Part shown: positions 1-9,037 of the stretch, piece after piece
Position numbering within the stretch: position 1 is the first letter of the stretch
How the letters are laid out: every line of letters starts with the position of its first letter
Origin: Aquimarina longa SW024
GTDB lineage: Bacteria; Bacteroidota; Bacteroidia; Flavobacteriales; Flavobacteriaceae
NCBI RefSeq assembly: GCF_001401755.1
Contig: NZ_KQ474102.1
Location: forward strand, 196,595 to 260,594
Reading direction: 5' to 3'
DNA length: 64,000 nt
The notes under the pieces: generated by a model
Seen by the model: the letters and a program-made list of their open reading frames with translations, nothing else
Database searches by the model: none
Told to the model about the DNA's origin: nothing
Made by a program: the position numbers and the translations under genes

Positions 1-400
1 ATGGTTCTACAGAATCTTTACCCATGTAAGGAGCTACAGTAACCGAATCAAACTCTAGATCTTCTAAAAAGGCTTTAGCATACATTCTACTCGTATTTCC
101 TATATCCCCTCGCTTAGCATCGGCGATTGTAAAAACATCTGGATAATTGGTATTTAAATACCGAATAGTTTTTTCTAAAGATTTCCATCCTTTGATCCCA
201 TAAGCTTCATAAAAAGCTGTATTAGGCTTATATGCCACTGCTAAACGATGTGTGGCATCAATGATTGCTTTATTAAACTCAAAAATAGGGTCTTCTTTAT
301 CTAGTAAATGTTTGGGGATTCTATTTAAATCTACGTCTAATCCAATACAAAGAAATGATTTTTTCTTGTGTATTTGTTTAACAAGTTCTTGAGTTGTCAT
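1..400 (-). CDS. pyrF: Orotidine 5'-phosphate decarboxylase, partial (3' end outside window)
   Basis: Catalyses the last step of UMP synthesis, decarboxylation of OMP, in the cytoplasm. The visible N-terminal part (about 133 residues) starts [20 protein letters not shown] and contains LDVDLNRIP (substrate-binding Asp region), KPNTAFYE and the catalytic [10 protein letters not shown] motif near residues 94-103. These are hallmarks of the longer 'type 2' OMP decarboxylase of about 270 residues found in Bacteroidota and mycobacteria. The start codon is the ATG at 400. The gene runs off the left edge, so roughly the C-terminal half is missing from view. It lies 28 nt downstream of the dehydrogenase gene on the same strand, so cotranscription is plausible. 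Confidence 0.93.
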   Translation of the reverse strand, partial: MTTQELVKQIHKKKSFLCIGLDVDLNRIPKHLLDKEDPIFEFNKAIIDATHRLAVAYKPNTAFYEAYGIKGWKSLEKTIRYLNTNYPDVFTIADAKRGDIGNTSRMYAKAFLEDLEFDSVTVAPYMGKDSVEP

Positions 401-428
401 ATCCTATATTAACCTAGTTTATTAATGA

Positions 429-1637
429 TTATTCTTTTCCGTCTACATAACCCTGCAGATAACTATATCGCTCTGTCAATTTTCCTGCTTTAGTCATTCT
501 TGCTCTTTCTAAAATTCCATCTTTATCATCATTAAAAAACGCAGGAATTACATGGTCTAAAAACATTTCTCCAAACCCTTCACTTGCATCTTTTGGTAAT
601 TCGCACGGTAAATTATCAACTGCCATTACCACAATTGCATTAGGGTTTTTAAAATCTATTTCTTTCTCTGTATTTGGGTCGTACCCATATACTGGATCAG
701 CTATCGTGGAAGATCTAATTGTACTCGCAATAGGTCCGTCTATATCACATGAAATATCAGCTACTAGTTTAATCGAAAATTCTTTAGATCTAGCATCTTC
801 TTTTGTAAAAATGAAAGGCGCCCCATCTCCAAAAAAGTGACCTGCAATATACATATCACTTACTTTTGCAAACCTCATAAAGTCACTGTTATACTCATTA
901 GGTTTTTTAAAAAAATCTGTTTTATCTAGTATACAACCATCTTTACGCTTATTATACTCCAAAACATCAATCTGTACATAAACAGGCTCATCAAAAGTAT
1001 GCTCTAAGTATTCTGGTACAGAAACCTCCTTAATATGCATTGCATCTAAAATCTCTTTTGCTCCTCCTCCCACTTTTCCTTTTCCTGTAAGTACTATCTT
1101 CATATTAGGTAACGAAATTTTAGATAGCTCTAATTCCAATTCCTTTTGATCTCTTAATGTTTCTGCTTTGGGCAATTGAAAACCACCATAAGCAAGTCCC
1201 CATGCTCTAAAGCCATTATATGCGCCAACAATACCAGCATATTTACCAAAACCAATTAACCTAAATCCATTATTACCTGTAATCACTTCGTGATCATAAA
1301 ACTCTATATTTTTATCCAGAATTGCATTTAACAATGCTCTATTATAAGGTTGTTTCTTGATCGTATGAGAAAAGAAAAAATATTTTTTATTAGGAATTAA
1401 AGCCGAAATAGGAACTTCTTTTACTCCTAATAATACATCACAGGCTGATATATCATCAGAAACTATAAATTCCTCTCTCTCATATTCAGAATCATTAAAA
1501 ACCCTAATATCAGAGTTTTCTATAACAAAAGAAGCTTTAGGAAACTTAGTTTTTACTGATTTTAGCCCATTTGGCGAAAAAACAACACGACGATCTGGCG
1601 GGTTTTTTCGCTCTTTAATGACACCGAATTTAATCAT
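429..1637 (-). CDS. Saccharopine/alanine dehydrogenase-like NAD(P)-dependent oxidoreductase
   Basis: 402 residues. The N-terminus (MIKFGVIKERKNPPDRRVVFSP) matches the AlaDH/PNT N-terminal fold, whose members begin with I(G/K)xxxE...RV. A Rossmann-like segment follows (about residues 178-200, IVLTGKGKVGGGAKEILDAM), with a late motif of the saccharopine dehydrogenase branch (CDIDGPIASTIRSSTIADPVYGYDP, about 294-320). Known family members reduce or oxidise amino-acid adducts with NAD(P): alanine dehydrogenase, or lysine-forming saccharopine dehydrogenase. The LYS1-like features in the C-terminal half favour the saccharopine branch, but the substrate cannot be settled from sequence. It is intact, with no signal peptide, and sits upstream of pyrF on the same strand. 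Confidence 0.75.
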   Translation of the reverse strand: MIKFGVIKERKNPPDRRVVFSPNGLKSVKTKFPKASFVIENSDIRVFNDSEYEREEFIVSDDISACDVLLGVKEVPISALIPNKKYFFFSHTIKKQPYNRALLNAILDKNIEFYDHEVITGNNGFRLIGFGKYAGIVGAYNGFRAWGLAYGGFQLPKAETLRDQKELELELSKISLPNMKIVLTGKGKVGGGAKEILDAMHIKEVSVPEYLEHTFDEPVYVQIDVLEYNKRKDGCILDKTDFFKKPNEYNSDFMRFAKVSDMYIAGHFFGDGAPFIFTKEDARSKEFSIKLVADISCDIDGPIASTIRSSTIADPVYGYDPNTEKEIDFKNPNAIVVMAVDNLPCELPKDASEGFGEMFLDHVIPAFFNDDKDGILERARMTKAGKLTERYSYLQGYVDGKE

Positions 1638-1695
1638 ATGAATTGGTATAAATTTTGTGTTAAAAAAACGAGGATAAAGATATAATAATTATGAT

Positions 1696-1703
1696 TATAT
1701 TTG
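1696..1703 (+). promoter_or_regulatory. Candidate -7 box for ssrA
   Basis: TATATTTG matches the Bacteroidota -7 consensus TAnnTTTG. It lies 84 nt before the mature tmRNA 5' end, which would leave a short 5' leader to be processed. No convincing TTG -33 box is seen at the right spacing, so this is tentative. Confidence 0.4.
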
Positions 1704-1787
1704 CACCCCTAAAGTGTTTTTGATCAAATTGAAAACAGATTTTATCTCCAAAAAGAAGATATTAGTCAAATTTAGGAAAATACTATC

Positions 1788-2184
1788 GGGGTCGACTGGT
1801 TTTGACAGCGAGATTAATAAAGTGGTAAGCACGTCGAGCGCTGGGATATAGCTCGTAAATATCATATTTCAACTTTTTTAAACGGCGAGAACAACTACGC
1901 CCTAGCTGCATAATCTGAATATTAGTAAGATAGTGCCTCGGTTCACAAGGTGAACAAGCAGGATACCTCTCAAGAGCCTTGGTTTATGGCGATTGATAAT
2001 GAGGTATCGTAAAAATAAACCTAGAAATTATAGGATCTTGATATAATTTCGAAATCTAATCGAGAATAAGCGATAAGTTGGCAGTTTTTGGTCTTTCATA
2101 TCGACGAAAATTAAACAAGAACTAAGCGTGTAGAAAGCTATTCTATTACTTGTTTGGACGAGGGTTCGAATCCCTCCGACTCCA
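1788..2184 (+). ncRNA. ssrA: tmRNA (transfer-messenger RNA)
   Basis: Rescues ribosomes stalled on broken mRNA by adding a degradation tag. The 5' end GGGGTCG pairs with CGACTCC at 2177-2183 to form the acceptor stem (one G-U). A T-arm GAGGG-TTCGAAT-CCCTC precedes it at about 2159-2176, and the discriminator A is at 2184. CCA is not encoded. The tag reading frame is at 1884-1913: GGC GAG AAC AAC TAC GCC CTA GCT GCA TAA, giving GENNYALAA, the tag type known from Bacteroidota. A one-piece tmRNA of about 397 nt is normal. An intrinsic terminator follows at 2208. Confidence 0.97.
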
Positions 2185-2207
2185 CTGAAGTTAAACAAAA
2201 TTCGAAT

Positions 2208-2244
2208 AAACACCTGTAAATCAAACGTTTACAGGTGTTTTTTT
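2208..2244 (+). terminator. Intrinsic terminator of ssrA
   Basis: Perfect 13-bp stem AAACACCTGTAAA / TTTACAGGTGTTT (2208-2220 and 2228-2240) with a 7-nt loop and a run of seven T (2238-2244). Confidence 0.92.
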
Positions 2245-2261
2245 CACTTTATTTGATATCA

Positions 2262-2692
<431 letters not shown>

Positions 2693-2818
2693 TGTATCTA
2701 GTTTTATTATTTGATTTCTATTGGCTTGGGTTAAAAATTAAATATTGACTCCGAAAACCAATTTTCGGACTTCAGAGATAACCTAATCGAATGTAAACTA
2801 TCTAACTACAAACAGTTT

Positions 2819-3244
2819 TTATTCTGCTTTTTTAAAATCACTATGGAGGCCATCGGCATTGTTATCCAAGATTTTTAAACTATTTGAAGATTGTACCTTC
2901 AACACACCACTTACAATAACATTGGACACCTGTACATTTTTAGAATACAAAATAAAACGTTCCATATCTTTTTTGTGGATGGATTTTTTTGTTTTAACTT
3001 CGTATGCTCCATTTGAAATCTCCGAACTATTTTCTAGAATCGAATATGTATTGTTCTTGTTCAGTATCAATACCACCGTTTTTTCTGTAGAGGTGGGAGT
3101 TTTATCAATGTTATTTCCGACACCACCCTTGGTAGATGTCCAATTCCATTTTCCCAATATATCCGAGTTGCTGGGTAGGCTATCTTCTTTTGTACAAGAA
3201 ACTAAGGTGAAGATAATTGTTAACATTAAAAACACTTTTTCCAT
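2819..3244 (-). CDS. Small lipoprotein, candidate ECF-sigma regulon member
   Basis: 141 residues from the ATG at 3244 (MEKVFLMLTIIFTLVSCTKED). This start is preferred to one 33 nt upstream because it gives a standard SPII signal with lipobox LVSC. The mature part reads LGKWNWTSTKGG...KTVVLILNKNNTYSI...NGAYEV, the pattern of lipocalin-like or 'META-type' small exported lipoproteins in Bacteroidota. I cannot name a family with certainty. Its upstream region holds a 34-nt element (3301-3334) nearly identical to one before the fecR operon and in the same orientation relative to the start. It therefore probably belongs to the regulon of the ECF sigma factor next door. Confidence 0.7.
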   Translation of the reverse strand: MEKVFLMLTIIFTLVSCTKEDSLPSNSDILGKWNWTSTKGGVGNNIDKTPTSTEKTVVLILNKNNTYSILENSSEISNGAYEVKTKKSIHKKDMERFILYSKNVQVSNVIVSGVLKVQSSNSLKILDNNADGLHSDFKKAE

Positions 3245-3300
3245 AATCTTGGATATTTTTATTAATTGAATTGCCAATTAAAGATATCATTTGGTATTTT

Positions 3301-3334
3301 ATTATAGGACGTTTTTCAAGTAGTAGTACCCTAT
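3301..3334 (-). promoter_or_regulatory. Candidate ECF-sigma promoter or operator (copy 1, facing the lipoprotein gene)
   Basis: Read on the minus strand this 34-nt segment matches 4078-4111 on the plus strand at 33 of 34 positions. It contains GGGTACTACTACTTGAAAAA followed by CGTC and TATAAT. The GGGTAC and CGTC blocks lie 14 nt apart, a layout reminiscent of ECF -35/-10 boxes. It stands about 55 nt upstream of the lipoprotein start and points toward it. Confidence 0.6.
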
Positions 3335-3564
3335 AAACTATTACAAATAATAAGTTAAAGACTTGAAAACCTCTGTAAACAAGAGGTTTAGTTGATATTA
3401 ATAAAATCGTAATTTTAATTATTAGCCTTGGGTTAACTTTTCAACCGAAAAATTTTAATAGATTTACCAACATAAAAAACAAACAAATAAATTCTCTAAA
3501 AAAGAAATTAATATATGCTTAGTATGGTTTATTAATTGTCTACAGAGAAGTAGAAAGTTAATAA
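3335..3564. other. Upstream region of the sigma-factor gene
   Basis: No gene. A small hairpin AAACCTCT / AGAGGTTT lies at 3367-3389, preceded by ACTTGAAAAC, which resembles the core of the 34-nt element and could be a weaker autoregulatory copy. The rest is AT-rich. Confidence 0.4.
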
Positions 3565-4071
3565 ATGAAATCTATAAGAGCCAAGAAAGAGAAATTCTCA
3601 AAATTATTTGACATACACTATAAAAGACTATTTAATTATGCTTTTAAAGTAGTTAGTAATAGAGATATTGCTGAAGGCTTAGTTCAGGAAACATTTATTA
3701 AACTTTGGGAAAATATCGGGAATATCAATGATGATGAACGTTCTATAGAATCGTATCTTATTACCGTATTGAAGCATAAAATTATTGATAACCACCGAAA
3801 AAAACAAACGCAAGAAAAGCACCTAAATCTTTACAAATTAAATACCGAGTTTACCACAAGCATAGATGGTCAGTGGGAACTAGAAAAAGAAATAGATAAC
3901 ATTTACAATTCACTTCAGCCTAAAACTTCAGAAATATTTAAACTATCACGAGACAAAGGACTTACATATCCAGAGATTGCTTCTTTAAAAAATATATCTA
4001 TCAAGACGGTTGAGTCTCATATTTCAAAGGCATTACACACTTTTAGAAAAAGATTGAAGGACTATTTGTAA
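3565..4071 (+). CDS. ECF-type RNA polymerase sigma-70 factor (FecI-like)
   Basis: 168 residues. Region 2 is at about residues 10-80 (FDIHYKRLFNYAFKVVSNRDIAEGLVQETFIKLWEN, with the DxAEDxxQexFxxlW signature) and region 4 at about 115-165 (LQPKTSEIFKLSRDKGLTYPEIASLKNISIKTVESHISKAL, a helix-turn-helix for -35 recognition). It lacks regions 1 and 3, as expected for group 4 (ECF) factors. It is followed by a FecR-type anti-sigma gene and an STN-containing TonB receptor, the classical three-part surface signalling chain. The gene is bracketed by two copies of a 34-nt element that both point away from it, toward the presumed target genes. Confidence 0.93.
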   Translation: MKSIRAKKEKFSKLFDIHYKRLFNYAFKVVSNRDIAEGLVQETFIKLWENIGNINDDERSIESYLITVLKHKIIDNHRKKQTQEKHLNLYKLNTEFTTSIDGQWELEKEIDNIYNSLQPKTSEIFKLSRDKGLTYPEIASLKNISIKTVESHISKALHTFRKRLKDYL

Positions 4072-4077
4072 TGTAAA

Positions 4078-4111
4078 ATAGGGTACTACTACTTGAAAAA
4101 CGTCTTATAAT
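4078..4111 (+). promoter_or_regulatory. Candidate ECF-sigma promoter or operator (copy 2, facing fecR)
   Basis: Near-identical (1 mismatch in 34) to the minus-strand element at 3301-3334. It lies directly after the sigma gene stop and about 127 nt before the FecR start, pointing toward fecR. Its placement in front of two different genes in the same relative orientation argues for a promoter of the adjacent ECF factor. Confidence 0.6.
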
Positions 4112-4206
4112 AGAACACCTGTTATGGAAGACTCTAATGAGCACCTGTCTGTTGGCAGATAGGTTTGGCAAGCAATGCAATTACCTGTAAAAAAAATTAA
4201 ATAACT

Positions 4207-4219
4207 GAACCATAGGTTC
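4207..4219 (+). promoter_or_regulatory. Leader hairpin 18 nt before fecR
   Basis: GAACC-ATA-GGTTC, ending exactly 18 nt before the ATG. The same structure with changed bases (GAACT-ACA-AGTTC) stands exactly 18 nt before the DUF4249 gene at 8119, within otherwise similar A-rich sequence. The closing base pair differs but pairing is kept. Confidence 0.5.
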
Positions 4220-4237
4220 TTTATAAAATTAAAACAG

Positions 4238-5212
4238 ATGAAAACCAATATAGTCGACGAAACAGAGGTTTGGGCTTATTTTTCTAATAATTCGGATGAG
4301 GCCACTCGCATAAAAGTTGAAAACTGGAAAAACTCAAACGATTTTGATGAGCCGTTTTTCAATTCAATTAAAAAAATTTATGAGGTAACAGAGAAGACCC
4401 CATTTAATGAAACTATCGACATTGAGAAAGAGAAAACCAAATTCTTTGCAGCAGTAGCTCCTGTCGATAGAAAAAGTAGTAGTTATAAGCAGTATTTAAA
4501 ATATGCTGCAGTTATGGTGTTATTTATTTCTATCGCAGGTATCGCTTACCAAAGCATATCTAAAAACATTGTTACTATAGAAACTGGTTATGGAGCAGAA
4601 AAACAAATTACCCTTTTAGATGGTTCGGTGGTTTGGCTAAACACTAATAGTAAAATTTCTTACCAAGAAAATGCTCCAAGAACACTTAAATTATTTGGTG
4701 AAGCTTTTTTTGAGGTAGCTAAAGATAAAACACATCCTTTTACAGTAGAAACATCAGACAAGGTTATTGTAAAAGCATTAGGTACAAGTTTTAATGTTAA
4801 GGCCTATCCTAAGGACATCTATTTAGAAACCACACTTATTACCGGTAAGGTCGAAGTATCCTCAAAAAACTACTTTGAAGAGAAAATTATTATGCTCCCC
4901 AAAGATAATATTAAAATTCTTAAGGCGGATGGAATACCAGTAAAGACTATAATTAAAAATAAGAAAACCATTTTGGCTTGGAGAACCGGTAAAATTCGAT
5001 TTGAAAACACCCCGTTTAAAGACATTGCAACCGATTTAAACAATCAATTAAATATAAAATTAGTTTTTGAAAACGACGCAATTGCCAAATCTAGGTTTAC
5101 TGCTGTTTTTGATAAATCAACCCCTATAGAAGAAATTTTAGAAGTTCTTAGAACCTCTAAAAACTTTAAGTACAACCTAAACGAACAAACCAATGAGTGG
5201 ATAATCAAATAA
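4238..5212 (+). CDS. FecR-family anti-sigma factor
   Basis: 324 residues. It has a cytoplasmic N-terminal sigma-binding part (about 1-85), one membrane segment (about 88-107, YAAVMVLFISIAGIAYQS), a periplasmic FecR domain (about 112-210, IETGYGAEKQITLLDGSVVWLNTNSKISY...GEAFFEVAKD) and a C-terminal DUF4974 domain (about 250-322, FENTPFKDIATDLNNQLNIKLVFEN). In this family the periplasmic part senses the STN domain of a partner TonB receptor and controls the partner sigma factor. Both partners are adjacent, so the circuit looks complete. The start is the ATG 18 nt after a small hairpin. Confidence 0.95.
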   Translation: MKTNIVDETEVWAYFSNNSDEATRIKVENWKNSNDFDEPFFNSIKKIYEVTEKTPFNETIDIEKEKTKFFAAVAPVDRKSSSYKQYLKYAAVMVLFISIAGIAYQSISKNIVTIETGYGAEKQITLLDGSVVWLNTNSKISYQENAPRTLKLFGEAFFEVAKDKTHPFTVETSDKVIVKALGTSFNVKAYPKDIYLETTLITGKVEVSSKNYFEEKIIMLPKDNIKILKADGIPVKTIIKNKKTILAWRTGKIRFENTPFKDIATDLNNQLNIKLVFENDAIAKSRFTAVFDKSTPIEEILEVLRTSKNFKYNLNEQTNEWIIK

Positions 5213-5216
5213 AAAA

Positions 5217-5242
5217 AGTGGGAAAATTGCCGCTTTCCCACT
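5217..5242. terminator. Hairpin between fecR and the TonB receptor
   Basis: Stem AGTGGGAAA / TTTCCCACT with an 8-nt loop. On the plus strand no T run follows, so it may attenuate or protect the mRNA between the regulator and the highly expressed receptor. On the minus strand it is followed by seven T and would act as a terminator. Confidence 0.45.
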
Positions 5243-5300
5243 ATAAACTGCTAAAAAATAAATCTTCGAATATCCGTATTAATTAACAATATTCAAATTT

Positions 5301-8018
5301 ATGAAAATAAAACAAATTGCCGTTTCATTAAAACAGAAACATATTTCAAAAAAAAGTATTTTTTTAATGAAATTATCATTTATAATTTATCTAGTCTGTG
5401 GCTTTCAACTAATGGCATTTACAAGTTTTTCTCAAAATCAAGTTACCTTAAAAGTGAAAAACACGTCCCTGAAAGAAATTCTGAGCCAGATAGAGTCGCA
5501 AACTACGTTTAACTTTATTTACAATAATGATGAAATAAACAGTAACCAAAAATTTAGTATTGATGTGCTAGAAAAAGATATTGCACCTACCTTAGGTGTG
5601 CTATTAAAGAATACAGAAATTCAATATAAATTCAGAAAAAATCTGGTTATTCTTTCCAATAAAAAGGCTAGCAATAAAAAATATACCATAAGTGGTACTG
5701 TTAAAGATGCTGCTACCGGAGAAACACTTTTTGGAGCAAATGTATTTGTGGTTGGAAAGAACCAAGGGACTATTACTAACGAATATGGGTTTTACTCTTT
5801 AACCTTGGCAGAAGGCAATTATACACTTCAAATTTCTTATTTGGGTTATACATCCATAGATGAAACTTTAGACTTAAACAATAATATTAAAAGAAATTTT
5901 GAATTACAACCCACATCAAACGCACTTGATGAAGTAGTGATAACCTCAGATATAAAAAACAAAAGCCAGGTACGTAATCTTTTATCGGGTGTAAACACTT
6001 TAAAAGTTACAGACATTAAGCAGTTGCCAGCTTTTTTTGGAGAACCCGATATAAACAGGGCAATACTAACACAATCAGGGGTAACCTCGGTAGGTGAAGG
6101 TACGGCAGGTTTTAATGTTAGAGGAGGTAACATAGACCAAAACCTAACCTTGCTAGATGAAGCACCGTTATATGTATCATCACATTTATGGGGGCTTTTT
6201 TCTGTAGTAAATACAGATGCGATCAAAGATATAACGCTATATAAAGGAGGAATTCCCGCAAGATATGGTGGCAGAGCATCTTCGGTGCTCGACATTCGTC
6301 AAAAAGAAGGGAATACTAAAGAATTTAAAGGTGAAGGAGGATTAGGAACATTATTTTCAAGAATAACCTTAGAAGGGCCAATAGTAAAAGAAAAGCTAAT
6401 TTTTTTGGTCTCAGGACGGAGGTCTTATTTTGATTTGTTTTTCCCATTACTAGGAGGAGACATTAAAAACAGTAAAATGTTTTTTTACGATTTAAACACC
6501 AAACTATCTTGGAACATTAACGAAAATAACAAACTATTTGCTTCTGGTTATTTTGGGGCAGATGTTATGAAATTAGATGAAACCGCTAGTGCCAATGAGC
6601 CAAATGAACCTGATACCTCTGTAGATTTTAGGTGGAAAAACGCTACAGGCACCATACGTTGGAATCATCTTTTTTCGGATAAATTGTTTATGAACGTATC
6701 TGGTATATACAGCAGTTACAAATACAATCTAGTATCGCAAAACGATAATGGAGGAATTATTAATGGGGCAGGTACATTTAAATGGAGTTCCGGAGTAGAA
6801 AATTGGATAGTAAAACCTGATTTCACCTATTACACTAATCCAAATACTAAAATGAGATTCGGAACAAATGGTACACTCTACAAATTTAATCCAGCAGAAC
6901 TTTCGAGTAATGAGGCAGGTTTAAGCCCGAAAAGTTTTAATGTTGATAAGGGTTTAGAAATCGCACCTTATTATGAAATAGAAAAAACTTGGGATAAACT
7001 TTCTCTAAATCTAGGACTTCGCTATTCCTGGTTCGGAAACATTGGTGCTAATACGGTTGCTATTTATAATCCTAATTTTCCTTTAACAGTAAGCACAATC
7101 ATTAATAAGAAAAAATATAAAAAAGATGAAATTATTAAAACCTATTCAGGTTTTGAACCGAGACTTTCTCTAAAATATGATTTGAGTGATCGAAAAGCTC
7201 TAAAGATAGGGTATAACAGAACATTTCAATACATTCACTTAATATCAAACACAGCTGCGGCGTTGCCTTTTGATATCTGGAAACCTTCAGGTAAATATAT
7301 AAAACCTCTTGAAGTCAATCAGATATCTGGTGGCTATACTTATGATACTTCTGGTAGAAAGTACAACATAGTGATAGAAGGATATTATAAGACCTTTAAA
7401 AATTTTGTTGAGTATAAAAACGGAGCCGATTTATTTATTAATGAGAATATTGAAACGCAATTGCTCCCTGCAAAAGGATATGCGTATGGCCTAGAGTTTG
7501 GGTTTTATAAAAACCTTGGAAAGTTAACAGGTAGTTTTAATTATACCTATTCCGTATCAAAACGAAAAACAACAAGTAAATTTAATGCAGAAAATATAAA
7601 CAATGGTTCGTATTACCCTTCTAATTATGACAGACCTCATTTATTAAATATTACTACAAACTATAATTTAAGTAAGAAATGGGATATGGGTATTTTCTTT
7701 ACCTATCAAACAGGAAGACCCAGTACAGTACCTACTGGTAGGTTAGCCTTTGACGGAAATCCTTATTTAACCTATTCCAAAAGAAATGCTTATCGAATTC
7801 CAGATACTCACAGAATGGATATTTCATTTACCTATAAACCCACAGGAAATCCAAATACAAAATGGCAGAGTAGTTGGAACTTTGGGCTGTATAATGTCTA
7901 TGGTAATTCTAATGCCTTTTCTGTGTTTTCAACTTTTCAGAACAATGAGGTAAAAACCTTTAAATTTTCTGTATTGGGTACTCCAATACCATTTATTGCT
8001 TACAACTTTAAATTTTAA
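5301..8018 (+). CDS. TonB-dependent outer-membrane receptor with STN signalling domain
   Basis: 905 residues. Layout: signal peptide (to about 45, LVCGFQLMAFTSFSQ), STN domain (about 53-105, VTLKVKNTSLKEILSQIESQTTFNFIYNNDEI), carboxypeptidase-regulatory-like domain (about 128-215, YTISGTVKDAATGETLFGANVFV), plug (about 225-330, FNVRGGNIDQNLTLLDEAPLY) and a 22-strand-type barrel ending in ...IPFIAYNFKF. The STN domain is what contacts FecR in transduction systems, in keeping with the sigma/anti-sigma genes directly upstream. The substrate is unknown. A DUF4249 lipoprotein follows rather than SusD, which sets it apart from polysaccharide utilisation loci and is a known pairing in Bacteroidota. 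Confidence 0.93.
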   Translation: MKIKQIAVSLKQKHISKKSIFLMKLSFIIYLVCGFQLMAFTSFSQNQVTLKVKNTSLKEILSQIESQTTFNFIYNNDEINSNQKFSIDVLEKDIAPTLGVLLKNTEIQYKFRKNLVILSNKKASNKKYTISGTVKDAATGETLFGANVFVVGKNQGTITNEYGFYSLTLAEGNYTLQISYLGYTSIDETLDLNNNIKRNFELQPTSNALDEVVITSDIKNKSQVRNLLSGVNTLKVTDIKQLPAFFGEPDINRAILTQSGVTSVGEGTAGFNVRGGNIDQNLTLLDEAPLYVSSHLWGLFSVVNTDAIKDITLYKGGIPARYGGRASSVLDIRQKEGNTKEFKGEGGLGTLFSRITLEGPIVKEKLIFLVSGRRSYFDLFFPLLGGDIKNSKMFFYDLNTKLSWNINENNKLFASGYFGADVMKLDETASANEPNEPDTSVDFRWKNATGTIRWNHLFSDKLFMNVSGIYSSYKYNLVSQNDNGGIINGAGTFKWSSGVENWIVKPDFTYYTNPNTKMRFGTNGTLYKFNPAELSSNEAGLSPKSFNVDKGLEIAPYYEIEKTWDKLSLNLGLRYSWFGNIGANTVAIYNPNFPLTVSTIINKKKYKKDEIIKTYSGFEPRLSLKYDLSDRKALKIGYNRTFQYIHLISNTAAALPFDIWKPSGKYIKPLEVNQISGGYTYDTSGRKYNIVIEGYYKTFKNFVEYKNGADLFINENIETQLLPAKGYAYGLEFGFYKNLGKLTGSFNYTYSVSKRKTTSKFNAENINNGSYYPSNYDRPHLLNITTNYNLSKKWDMGIFFTYQTGRPSTVPTGRLAFDGNPYLTYSKRNAYRIPDTHRMDISFTYKPTGNPNTKWQSSWNFGLYNVYGNSNAFSVFSTFQNNEVKTFKFSVLGTPIPFIAYNFKF

Positions 8019-8087
8019 TATGTATGAAAGCTCATAATGAGCATTAGATAACTAATGGTAACCACTCATTAAAATAATTAAATAATT

Positions 8088-8100
8088 GAACTACAAGTTC
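8088..8100 (+). promoter_or_regulatory. Leader hairpin 18 nt before the DUF4249 gene
   Basis: GAACT-ACA-AGTTC, at the same distance from the start codon as the GAACC-ATA-GGTTC hairpin before fecR. TAATGAGCA also occurs upstream of both (8035 and 4135), so the whole leader looks duplicated. Confidence 0.5.
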
Positions 8101-8118
8101 TTGAAAAAACTTAAATAG

Positions 8119-8958
8119 ATGAAATTAATATATAAAACAGCAATTTATTTCTCAATTGTAGTACTATTCACAAATTGTGTTAGTGAAATACCCAATGTGT
8201 CAAATTTTGAACCTCAAGTTTTTATATCGGGCTTTTTGACTAATGGTACGGAATATGTAAATATAAAAATTCAGCAGACCGTTCCTATTAACGAACAAAA
8301 CTTGAACCCCATTAATGATGCCCAAATTTCACTTTTTACAAAAGATCCTAATGGAAATGATACGTTAATTACAAATTCTTTTAACGTTACAAAAGGTATG
8401 TACAGAAGTTCTGAAATGATAACATCAAGTATTGGCAATACTTATTGGATAGAAATTTTGCTATCAGATGGCACAACATTTGTATCGGATAAAGAAATTT
8501 TAAACCCTGCAATAGTCATTAATGACATTGAAATAACACATGAGCTTAACCGGATAATTTTTGCCGACCCAATTGATGATACCAACTTTTACCTAATCAA
8601 TTTCCTTTTTTATAATGATGGCTCGTTAGATTTAAAAATAAATGAACTTACAAACGATGTTCTTTTTAATGGAAATGACAATGCTACTTTTGATTCTACA
8701 GAATTTCTTGTTGCCAATCCGCAAGAAGTACGTGTAAGCATTTCAAACCTTAATTTTAATTCTTATCAGTTCTATCTAAATCAATTTTTACAGTTCGAAA
8801 ATCAAATAACCAATGCCGGAAGTGAAGATGACCCTGGACAGCTGTTCTTACCACCACCTGCAAATTTAACAGGTAATATTATGAATACAACCAATAATAC
8901 TAGAGCGTTGGGTTTTTTTAGTGTGCAAAGTACCACTCAATTTATTAAGAATTTTTAA
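8119..8958 (+). CDS. DUF4249-family surface lipoprotein
   Basis: 279 residues with an SPII signal (MKLIYKTAIYFSIVVLFTNC, lipobox LFTNC). The mature start FEPQVFISGFLTNGTEYVNIKIQQTVPIN is typical of DUF4249, a family found beside TonB receptors of the sigma/FecR type in Bacteroidota and thought to be the receptor's surface partner. The middle (PINDAQISLFTKDPNGNDTLI) resembles the carboxypeptidase-like beta fold common in these proteins. It is last in the operon. About 80 nt downstream begins an IS remnant, so the operon end may have been reshaped by transposition. Confidence 0.85.
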   Translation: MKLIYKTAIYFSIVVLFTNCVSEIPNVSNFEPQVFISGFLTNGTEYVNIKIQQTVPINEQNLNPINDAQISLFTKDPNGNDTLITNSFNVTKGMYRSSEMITSSIGNTYWIEILLSDGTTFVSDKEILNPAIVINDIEITHELNRIIFADPIDDTNFYLINFLFYNDGSLDLKINELTNDVLFNGNDNATFDSTEFLVANPQEVRVSISNLNFNSYQFYLNQFLQFENQITNAGSEDDPGQLFLPPPANLTGNIMNTTNNTRALGFFSVQSTTQFIKNF

Positions 8959-9037
8959 GACATAACGCTAAAAATAGAAGAGTAATGAGTAATTATAAAA
9001 ATAAGGAGACTGTCTAAAAAAATTTAGGCAATCTTTT

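Noticed and set aside
2028..2213. Minus-strand open frame of 61 codons over the tmRNA 3' part
   Set aside because: It lies inside ssrA and its terminator; the tRNA-like fold explains the sequence.
2859..3269. Plus-strand open frame of 136 codons
   Set aside because: Antisense to the lipoprotein gene, which has a proper lipobox and promoter-like element.
3301..4111. Inverted repeats as ends of a transposon carrying the sigma gene
   Set aside because: No transposase, no target duplication, and both copies sit at promoter distance from genes that they face; the promoter reading explains more. Inversion is left open as an alternative in the findings.
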